Shown here: one piece after another, positions 57,307 through 64,000 of the stretch
Numbering within the stretch: the first letter of the stretch is position 1
Layout of the letters: the number at the start of each line of letters is the position of its first letter
NCBI RefSeq assembly: GCF_006546835.1
Contig: NZ_VICB01000020.1
Span: 1 to 64,000 of the forward strand
Origin: Actinomyces johnsonii
GTDB taxonomy: Bacteria; Actinomycetota; Actinomycetes; Actinomycetales; Actinomycetaceae
Direction: 5' to 3'
Length of the DNA: 64,000 bases
Notes under the pieces: model-generated
Databases searched by the model: none
Seen by the model: only the letters and a program-made list of their open reading frames with translations
What the model was told of the DNA's origin: nothing
Position numbers and translations under genes: made by a program

Positions 57307-57960
57307 TCACGCACCTCGCTTCGTTCTCATCACGGCACTGATGATGGCGGCCACCAGCATGCCGCCCCCGCCGGCCACGGACATGATCCACCAGGCCCAG
57401 GGCATACCGACAATCGTGACCACGAGGGTGACCAGGAGGATCCAGCCACCCAGAATCCCCATGACCGTCTCATCCCACAGCGCGGCGCTCATGAGGAAGA
57501 TGACGCCGACGACGAGGCAGGGCAGGGCGTTGGATACCAGGCTCGCGATCTCGTTGGCCCGAGCCGTGTTGACGCTGGCCAGGAAGGCGTTCGCCCGCCC
57601 CAGGATGATGGCGCACAGCGGCATCCCGAGAGCCCAGGCGAGGCTGTAGTAGGTGCCCTCGCGGCTGCTTCGGCCGCGGATGCCGCGCGCCTTGGGGATG
57701 ATGTAGGCGAAGGTGAAGAGCAGCGCCGCCGCGAGACAGCCGCAGAAGAACAGGTACGGCACTCTCGGCATGTCATAGTCCGGCTCACGATAGAGGGCGA
57801 GCGCGGCATAACCGACCAGCCAGGCCAGCCCCCAGGCAGTCAGGAGCGGGGCCGCCTTGATCTCGTGGCGCTTGAGATAGGTGCTCCGCTGGGCGTCAAC
57901 GACAGCGAGAGCCTCTTCAGGCCCCGCCGGAACCTCGTGATGCTGAGTCGCAGCACTCAT
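57307..57960 (-). CDS. Integral membrane protein co-transcribed with winged-helix regulator
   Basis: A 217-residue protein with six hydrophobic helices after a ~35-residue soluble N-terminus (EALAVVDAQRSTYLKRHEI). It belongs to the group of membrane proteins found next to PF13601 regulators; no function is known. It is the first gene of a two-gene operon and carries operator-like palindromes immediately upstream of its start. Confidence 0.85.
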   Translation of the reverse strand: MSAATQHHEVPAGPEEALAVVDAQRSTYLKRHEIKAAPLLTAWGLAWLVGYAALALYREPDYDMPRVPYLFFCGCLAAALLFTFAYIIPKARGIRGRSSREGTYYSLAWALGMPLCAIILGRANAFLASVNTARANEIASLVSNALPCLVVGVIFLMSAALWDETVMGILGGWILLVTLVVTIVGMPWAWWIMSVAGGGGMLVAAIISAVMRTKRGA

Positions 57961-57980
57961 GATGAACCCCCTTACTCAGA

Positions 57981-58037
57981 GTGGTTTGCGTTTCAAACCA
58001 CCTCCAGGATAGCGCCCTTGAGTTTGCATTGCAAACT
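57981..58037. promoter_or_regulatory. Two palindromic operator-like sites upstream of membrane protein/regulator operon
   Basis: Site 1 at 57981-58001: GTGGTTTG, then CGTTT, then CAAACCAC (8-bp arms). Site 2 at 58021-58037: AGTTTGCATTGCAAACT, perfect. They share a GTTTG/CAAAC core, are centred 38 bp apart and lie 20-77 bp from the start codon, so autoregulation by the winged-helix protein is likely. Confidence 0.75.
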
Positions 58038-58079
58038 ACTTTGAAGATAGGCGACTATCGTGGGGGTGGGCGGGATAGC

Positions 58080-58158
58080 GCTCGAAGGCAGTCGTTGGCC
58101 ACTGCGGGTCGACGGGAGCGCCGCAAGGAACGGTGAGGCGAATGGCCGCCGAGAGCAC
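58080..58158 (+). repeat. Dispersed repeat family 2, copy B
   Basis: Related to 21515-21594 in the same orientation. Here it lies between the operator region and the start of the flippase/kinase-like gene. Confidence 0.5.
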
Positions 58159-58173
58159 CCATACCGTCCGCCC

Positions 58174-58211
58174 CCCTCCTACGCCGCGCGGGTCCTCCCG
58201 ACGTAGGAGGG
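58174..58211. promoter_or_regulatory. 10-bp hairpin upstream of flippase-like gene
   Basis: CCCTCCTACG (58174) pairs with CGTAGGAGGG (58202) over an 18-nt loop, 20 bp before a possible -10 box TAGAAT (58231-58236), itself 7 nt from the ATG at 58244. It could be an operator or an attenuator; if TAGAAT is real the mRNA is leaderless. Confidence 0.4.
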
Positions 58212-58243
58212 CCTGCACAGGGTCGCCTCCTAGAATCGGCTCC

Positions 58244-61204
58244 ATGACTGATGCGGCACCAGGCTCACCCCCATCGGCAGGCGGCCTCACCGACACCCCG
58301 GCGCCGACCGATGCCACCGAGCCACCCACGCCGACGACCACCGAACCACCCGTCGCCGTCGCCGTATCACCCGCCCCCGCACCGTCAGCCGGATCGGCCT
58401 CCACCTCACCGGTCGGCATCCCGGTCATCGGCGTCGCCCCGGCACCCGAGCCCGCCCCCGCTCCCGGCCCCGCAACCCCGTGCTCAACGACGCTCCTGGT
58501 GGACACCACCGCGCACCGTCTGCGCCGCACCGAAGACCTGCTCGACCTGACCCTGACCCTCCTGGGCATCGGCGCCGTTCTGATCCTGGCGATCTACGCC
58601 CGCCAGACCACGACCGGCGTCACCCAGGACGTCCAGAACGCCCTGGCGGTGGTGCTGCGTCGCATCCTGGTCTTCCCCCTGCAGGCCGTCGAGGGACTGA
58701 CCACCTTCATCGTGCCGCTGGCCGTATTGCTGGACCGCCTCCTGCGCCGCTCCTGGCGCTCCTGCGGCGAGGCCGTCATATCGGGGATCGCCGGTTACGC
58801 GGTCGCCGTCGCCGCGATGACCGGCCTGGTCATATGGGGGCCGACCGCCCTGGTCATGGGTCTGACGGTCACCGCCTCGGGCACCGCCCAGCTGGGCGTC
58901 TCCACCGTCTTCGCCTCGATGGCGGGCCTGCTCACGGGCGCCGGCGACCGCAACAGCTCGACGACGATGCGTTCGGGCTGGGCGGCCCTGTGGGTGATCC
59001 TCGGCCTGGCTGTCCTGCGCGGCGCCCTGACTCTGCCCGGAGCGGTCCTGTCGCTGCTGCTGGGCCGCACCGTCGGCCTGCTGGTCCGTTACGTGTTCGG
59101 AGTGGAGGACCGCCGCGCCCACGGGGTCACGCTCGTGCGCGCGCTGCGCCGGGCCGGGATCGACGCCGTGCGCGTCGTGCGCATGGACCGCGCCCCCGAG
59201 GCGCGCGCCTGGGTCGTCACCACCGATGCGCCCCTGGGCTACACCGAGCAGGTCCGTGAACAGGTGCGCGACAACCCGCTGGCGTCGGACGCCCCGACGA
59301 ACAGCGCCGGCCCAGCCGCGCCATCGACACCCGATCATCCCGCCGACGAAATCCCTGTTCCCGCCGCAGCACCAGCCGCCGAGCCGGCTACCGGCCCGAC
59401 TGCAGACCCGCAGGCCGAGCCGGTCGCCTCCCCGCTCGACCCGAGGCCGTCGGGCTCGGCGGGCGCCAACACGATCAGGCCGGCCACCGACGTCGACCTG
59501 GCCGCGGTCCTCGCCGAGGCCTCCAGCGACGCCCTGTCGCAGAAGCGGGCCTCGGTCCACCGGATGTACGCCGTATGGGACTCGGCCGGCGAGCGCCGCA
59601 ATGTCACCCTCCTCGACGCCGACCGGCAGGTGGCCGGATTCCTGTCCAACATCTGGGACCAGATCCGCGTCAGGGGCCTGTCCCCTACCCGCGACCTATC
59701 CCTGCGGCCGGCCGCCGAGCATGCCGCCCTCATGACGATGGAGGCGCGCCGCGCCCGCGTGCGCACCCCCGGCCTGCTGGGCATGGCCGAGGCCGCCGAG
59801 TCGGTGCTGCTCGTGACCGACCACGTCGTCGGCGCCCGCTCCATCCGCGATCTGGGGTCCGAAGTCGACGACGACGTCCTGGACCAGCTGTGGGGCCAGC
59901 TCCAGCGGGCCCACACCGCGGGCCTGGCGCACGGCAGCATCGACGCCTCGAGCGTCGTCGTCGACGAGGCCGGAGGGCTGTGGCTCCTGGACTGGGCCTC
60001 GGGGGAGACGATCTCCTCCGAGCTGTCCCGCCGCGTGGACCTGGCTCAGGCCCTGGCGCTGACGGCTCTGAGCGTGGGGGCCGAGCGGGCCATCGACGCC
60101 GCCTCCCGGTCGCTGACCACAGCGCAGCTGGCCTCGATCGCCCCCATGCTCCAGCGGGTGGTGCTACCGAGTCAGACCCGCGAGGTCATGGGCAGGCGCG
60201 GGGCCAGCCGGCAGGTCCTGCAGGACCTGCGCGACGCCCTCGTGGCCCTCACGCCCACGGCCGACGCCGAGCCCGCCCGCCTCAACCGCTTCTCCACGCG
60301 CACCGTCCTCATGGCCGTGGTGGCGCTGGTGGCGGTATGGACGCTGCTGGCCCGACTGGACTTCCAGCAGGTCAGCGCCGCCGTCTCGCAGGCGAACATC
60401 TGGTGGATGCTGGCGGCCCTGGCCTTCTCGGTGGCGACCTACGTGGGCGCCGGGCTCACGCTGGTGGCCTTCAGCCCCGAGCGGCTGTCGCTGTGGCGCT
60501 CCACCGAGGTGCACCTGGCCAGCGCCGTCGTGTCATTGGTGGCTCCGGCCGGCGTGGGCGGGGCGGCCATCAACCTGCGCTTCCTCAACCGCAAAGGCGT
60601 GCCGACGGCAGTCGGCGTGGCCACGGTGGCCCTGGTGCAGGTGGTCCAGTTCATCGTGACGGTGGTGCTGCTCGTGGTGCTGGCGGCGATGACCGGCCAG
60701 TCGACGGGGCTGACGCTGCCGTCGGGCTGGGTTCTGGTCGCGGCCGGCGCCATCGTCGTGGTGGCGGCGGTCGTCCTGGTCATCCCTCAGGCGCGCACCT
60801 GGGCGTGGGCCAAGATCGAACCCACTTATCGCCAGGTGTGGCCACGGCTCGTATGGGTCATGTCCAACCCGATGCGGCTGGCCCTGGGGGTCGGCGGCGC
60901 GCTCATGCTGAGCCTGTCCTACATCCTGTCCTTCAGCGCGAGCCTGTGGTCCTTCGGCTACACGGTGCCCTTCGCGGTCCTGGCCATCACCTACCTGGCC
61001 TCCAACACCGTGGGCTCGATCGTGCCCTCCCCCGGTGGTATCGGGCCGGTCGAGCTGGCCCTGACCGCGGGGCTCGTCGCCGCCGGCGTCCCCTACGGGG
61101 TGGCACTGTCGACGGCGATCGTCTACCGCCTGGTCACCTTCTGGATCCCGATCCCCGTGGGCTGGCTCAGTCTCCAGCGCCTCCAGAAGGTCGGGGACCT
61201 GTAG
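58244..61204 (+). CDS. Lysylphosphatidylglycerol-synthase-like flippase fused to kinase-like domain
   Basis: A 986-residue membrane protein. It has a Pro/Ala/Thr-rich ~80-residue N-terminus, then four to six membrane helices to about residue 275 and a Pro-rich linker. A kinase-like middle domain follows at about 420-660; HGSIDASSVVVDE and LWLLDWASGE recall the catalytic and metal loops of Kdo/lipopolysaccharide kinases. The C-terminal ~310 residues form a LPG-synthase-TM/UPF0104 flippase (APAGVGGAAINLRFL, PSPGGIGPVEL). No aminoacyl-transferase domain is seen. Probably acts in envelope lipid or polymer handling; the substrate is unknown. Confidence 0.87.
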   Translation: MTDAAPGSPPSAGGLTDTPAPTDATEPPTPTTTEPPVAVAVSPAPAPSAGSASTSPVGIPVIGVAPAPEPAPAPGPATPCSTTLLVDTTAHRLRRTEDLLDLTLTLLGIGAVLILAIYARQTTTGVTQDVQNALAVVLRRILVFPLQAVEGLTTFIVPLAVLLDRLLRRSWRSCGEAVISGIAGYAVAVAAMTGLVIWGPTALVMGLTVTASGTAQLGVSTVFASMAGLLTGAGDRNSSTTMRSGWAALWVILGLAVLRGALTLPGAVLSLLLGRTVGLLVRYVFGVEDRRAHGVTLVRALRRAGIDAVRVVRMDRAPEARAWVVTTDAPLGYTEQVREQVRDNPLASDAPTNSAGPAAPSTPDHPADEIPVPAAAPAAEPATGPTADPQAEPVASPLDPRPSGSAGANTIRPATDVDLAAVLAEASSDALSQKRASVHRMYAVWDSAGERRNVTLLDADRQVAGFLSNIWDQIRVRGLSPTRDLSLRPAAEHAALMTMEARRARVRTPGLLGMAEAAESVLLVTDHVVGARSIRDLGSEVDDDVLDQLWGQLQRAHTAGLAHGSIDASSVVVDEAGGLWLLDWASGETISSELSRRVDLAQALALTALSVGAERAIDAASRSLTTAQLASIAPMLQRVVLPSQTREVMGRRGASRQVLQDLRDALVALTPTADAEPARLNRFSTRTVLMAVVALVAVWTLLARLDFQQVSAAVSQANIWWMLAALAFSVATYVGAGLTLVAFSPERLSLWRSTEVHLASAVVSLVAPAGVGGAAINLRFLNRKGVPTAVGVATVALVQVVQFIVTVVLLVVLAAMTGQSTGLTLPSGWVLVAAGAIVVVAAVVLVIPQARTWAWAKIEPTYRQVWPRLVWVMSNPMRLALGVGGALMLSLSYILSFSASLWSFGYTVPFAVLAITYLASNTVGSIVPSPGGIGPVELALTAGLVAAGVPYGVALSTAIVYRLVTFWIPIPVGWLSLQRLQKVGDL

Positions 61205-61205
61205 A

Positions 61206-61235
61206 TCCGGCGACGCTGAGCCGGCTAGCGCCGGA
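61206..61235. terminator. Short bidirectional terminator candidate
   Basis: TCCGGCG (61206-61212) and CGCCGGA (61229-61235) form a 7-bp stem between the convergent ends of the flippase-like gene and the aminopeptidase gene. Confidence 0.4.
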
Positions 61236-61269
61236 CGGCGACGGAGCGCCCGGGCCGTCTATGCGGCGG

Positions 61270-63063
61270 CTACTCGTTGCCGTGGCAGGTTAGGCCCTTC
61301 TTGGGCATGGTGCCGGTGAGCAGGTAGGTGTCGACGGCGTCGTTGATGCAAGGGGCGTCGCCGCCGTAGGCGGTGTGCCCGGTGCCCTCCCAGGTCAGCA
61401 GCTGGCCGGAGTCGAGCTGCTCGGCGAGGGACTGAGCCCACGCGTACGGGGTGGCCGGGTCTCCAGTGGTTCCCACCACGAGGATCGGCGCGGCGCCGTG
61501 GGCGTGGATCTGCGTGGGCTTGCGGGTTCCGTTGTGCCCCCAGACACTGCACACCAGGTCCATGCCGGTTGAGGAGTCCCCGAAGATCGGGGCCACGCGC
61601 TTGGCCTCCTCGTACTGCGCGGCCCAGGTGGCCGTGTCGCCCTCCACCGGGTAGTCCAGGCAGGTGACGGCCTGGAAGGCGCCACCACTGTCATCCTTCG
61701 AGGCTGCGGCCTGGTCCTCCTGGGCCGCGAGCAGTGAGCCGTCGCGGTGGTTGATGGCCTGATCCAGGGCGCTGGTCAGGGGTGCCCAGTTCTGCTCGGA
61801 GGAGTAGAGGTACTCGCTCAAGGCACTGACGATGTCCGAGCCGGCCACTGTGCGGTTCGGGTCACTGGTCGCCAAGGGGCTGCTGTTGGCGGAGGTGATG
61901 AGGTTGCGGACCTGCTGGACTCCGGCGTCGGTGCCGCCGCTCAGCGGGCAGCCGGTGGAGGACTGGCAGTAGTCGACGTAGGTGCGCAGCGCCTGCTCGA
62001 AGCCCGTGGCCTGTCCCAGCGCCTGGTCGGCGAGGGACAGGGAGGGGTCGATGGCGCCGTCGAGCACCATGCGTCCCGTGTTGGCGGGGAAATGCTCGGC
62101 GTAGACGGCTCCCAGGTAGGTGCCGTAGGAGAAGCCCAGGTAGGTCAGCTTCTCCTGGCCGGCCAGCGCCCGCAGGATGTCGAGGTCCCGGGCCGCGGAG
62201 ACGGTGTCGACGTGGTCGAGCAGGGCAGCGGGCTCGGTCTTGGAGCCGCACTGCTCGGCCAGCTCCTTGAAGGACCGCCGGGTCGACTCCGCCCACTCCT
62301 CGAAGGAGCCGGTACCCAAGGCGGCGCCGGCGGATGCCGTTGGGGAGGGCTCAGCGGTACTGGCCGAGTCGTCGTCAGTGGTGCAGGTGATGGCCGTGGA
62401 GGAACCCACCCCGCGCGGGTCGAAGCCGATGACGTCGTAGGCGCTGAGCAGATCGGGGCTGAAGGCGTTGCCCGCTCGCTCGGCGAAGGCGACCCCGGAG
62501 TCGCCGGGGCCACCGGGGTTGATGAACAGGGCACCCTGCGGGTGACCGCCGGTGGCCGCGCGCTTCTTCACGGCGATCGAGATGGTCTCGCCCTGCGGTT
62601 TGGCGTAGTCGAGAGGAACAGTGATGACGGCGCAGCTGAAGGTGGCATCGTCGGTTCCTTCGGAGGAGCCGGCCGTCCCGGTCATGCTGCCGGAGCCCGG
62701 GGCGGCCGTTGCCTCCGCCGACGCCGTGGCGGCAGCGGCCGTGGTGGAGGCACTCGCCTGGGCGGTCTTCTCCGAGACCTTCTCCATGCCGCCGGTGGCG
62801 CCGCAGGAGTACCAGTCGACGGCCTGATGGTAGAAGGACTCCAGGCCCGACGGAATCGGGCCTGCGACGGTGGCCGAGCCACCTGCTGCGGGGGCCAGTC
62901 CCGTCCCACAGGCACTCAGGCACCCTCCGACAAGGACCGCCAAGGCACCGACGCTCGTTCGACGACGGCGTGCCGAATTCGCTGCCGCCGAGAAGACAGC
63001 AGACGCCCACACCGAGACAGCACGTCCTGTATCGGCCGAGCACCGCCCCACTGTATTTCTCAT
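61270..63063 (-). CDS. Tripeptidyl-aminopeptidase-like alpha/beta hydrolase lipoprotein
   Basis: A 597-residue S33-type hydrolase. A basic stretch (RRRR) precedes a hydrophobic segment and lipobox LSAC (Cys about residue 52), so it should be exported and lipid-anchored; the n-region is unusually long, so an internal start is possible (ATG at 63072 or a GTG further in are alternatives). A Ser/Ala/Thr-rich insert follows. Oxyanion NPGGPGDSG, nucleophile GFSYGT, acid GDPATP and GTGHTAY histidine are all present, with a TAP-like C-terminus. Likely releases peptides from the cell surface. Confidence 0.88.
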   Translation of the reverse strand: MRNTVGRCSADTGRAVSVWASAVFSAAANSARRRRTSVGALAVLVGGCLSACGTGLAPAAGGSATVAGPIPSGLESFYHQAVDWYSCGATGGMEKVSEKTAQASASTTAAAATASAEATAAPGSGSMTGTAGSSEGTDDATFSCAVITVPLDYAKPQGETISIAVKKRAATGGHPQGALFINPGGPGDSGVAFAERAGNAFSPDLLSAYDVIGFDPRGVGSSTAITCTTDDDSASTAEPSPTASAGAALGTGSFEEWAESTRRSFKELAEQCGSKTEPAALLDHVDTVSAARDLDILRALAGQEKLTYLGFSYGTYLGAVYAEHFPANTGRMVLDGAIDPSLSLADQALGQATGFEQALRTYVDYCQSSTGCPLSGGTDAGVQQVRNLITSANSSPLATSDPNRTVAGSDIVSALSEYLYSSEQNWAPLTSALDQAINHRDGSLLAAQEDQAAASKDDSGGAFQAVTCLDYPVEGDTATWAAQYEEAKRVAPIFGDSSTGMDLVCSVWGHNGTRKPTQIHAHGAAPILVVGTTGDPATPYAWAQSLAEQLDSGQLLTWEGTGHTAYGGDAPCINDAVDTYLLTGTMPKKGLTCHGNE

Positions 63064-63262
63064 GACCGACATCCTACAAAGGCCACCAGTGTCGGCCGCG
63101 CCGCACGGCGCTCCCCCGCCTGCCACGAGGCGCGCAACCCTGGTGGTGCTGCGCTGCCAGGATGAGGTCTTCGGGCATGTTGCGTCTGACCTGACGGCTT
63201 CGCGGTTAGTGGGCCCCTAGCCGGGGACGTCGAGGTGGTTGAGAGGACCGTCAACCGGGTGC

Positions 63263-63960
63263 GTCGGGGGTGCGGCGCCAACTTTCAAGAGCGGGTTCGA
63301 CCATCACCCGCTGACTGCCTGGAGCAGGCCACGGCTCCGACGACAGGGCGGGGAGTGCGCGGTGATCGTGCTGCGGCCGGGTAACGCGGGGGCGAACACC
63401 GCCACCAACCGCGTCGAGATTATCCGCCGCGCGCTGGATCAGGGCGGACTCGGCCCCCCGGTTGGCCAGGATGCGGGCCAACCATGTGCCGGGAGCTGTC
63501 CCGCCACGGCGCGCAGCTGCGCTTCGACGACATCGAGGGCTACCGACCCGTGGCCTTGGCCACCAACACCCGCGTCGGTCAGCTCGCCGACCTCGAAACC
63601 CACCGCCGGCTGCAAAAACGCGGCTACGACCGCATCAGGTGCGCGAAAGCGTTCTCGCGCGCTTCGCTCAGGAGGTAGCCCTGTCGAGCTCGACCGCTTC
63701 GCGTTGCAGGGTTGCGCGGTCAGCCGCGTGGGTGCCTTCTCGCGGCCCCGACCCGCAGGCCTGCCGGCCTTCTACCAAATGCTCACCTTAGCCGGCACTC
63801 CGCCAGGCGCTGGGAACCCAAGACGGTACGCCTGCCACTGATGAGCGTCCCCGCCGTGATCGCCCGCCGCACCGTCCTGCGCTACAAGGCCGCCCCCAAG
63901 GCCAGCCTCCAGCTGACCGGGCTCAGGCCCCAGAGCCTATCGCCCCATCGACATACATTT
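63263..63960 (+). pseudogene. IS1380-family transposase remnant
   Basis: Fragments in three frames together match the C-terminal two thirds of an IS1380-type DDE transposase: GGAAPTFKSGFDHHPL with LRPGNAGANTATN (frame to about 63440), then DDIEGYRPVALATNTRVGQL and YDRIRCAKA in another (63484-63678), then ARRWEPKTVRLPL in a third (to about 63930). At least two frameshifts disable it. The 5' third and the terminal repeats are missing. Confidence 0.8.
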
Positions 63961-64000
63961 GCCCCTTGCCCACCGTGACCACGCAGGACCCCCTTGGCCC

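Overview
The window is chromosomal DNA of a high-G+C actinobacterium. Gene families (DUF4921, DUF4235, GPP34, YbjN-like proteins, YdcF, Tat/lipoprotein export, LuxR-type two-component control, leaderless promoters) and the general style of the proteins point to Actinomyces or a close relative such as A. oris/naeslundii; the genus assignment is inference. No rRNA, tRNA, CRISPR array, prophage or intact insertion sequence was seen.

Layout. 1-10050: SWIM/SNF2 helicase, GPP34 protein, a divergent TetR/dehydrogenase pair, a Kef-type antiporter, a decayed VapBC remnant and a DUF4921 HIT-like protein. 10451-13168: a visibly AT-richer two-gene island with a WXG100-like/DUF6571-like architecture. 13438-21082: a GST-like protein and then an uncharacterised minus-strand cassette (zinc-ribbon protein, 144-aa protein, two translationally coupled YbjN proteins, a 41-aa ORF and a very large helical-repeat protein). 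21708-22966: a frameshifted membrane-anchored S33 hydrolase.

22976-32948 is the most unusual stretch. Four same-orientation copies of a ~72-bp palindromic repeat sit exactly at the boundaries of three modules: a DUF4011-helicase-Vsr-like nuclease (defence candidate), a TPP-riboswitch-controlled thiamine ABC transporter (thiBPQ), and an NmrA/HxlR redox pair. I saw no copy elsewhere in the window.

33248-42799: YdcF protein, a leaderless short TetR gene with a PH-like neighbour, DUF4235 protein, large Fe-S oxidoreductase, rarA, an SPFH protein with a ribbon-helix-helix partner, and a DoxX-like/TetR pair. 42899-47449: two tandem paralogous membrane-anchored beta-propeller proteins. 47722-56138: cytoplasmic-type pullulanase, a two-component system, and a divergent ABC-2 exporter with a 16-bp perfect palindrome between kinase and exporter. 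56139-56903 is a gene-poor patch with nested palindromes, an 18-bp inverted repeat and a doubtful 59-aa ORF. 56904-63063: a winged-helix regulator and membrane protein with two operator-like palindromes, a large flippase/kinase-like fusion and a secreted tripeptidyl-aminopeptidase-like lipoprotein. The window closes with a decayed IS1380-family transposase.
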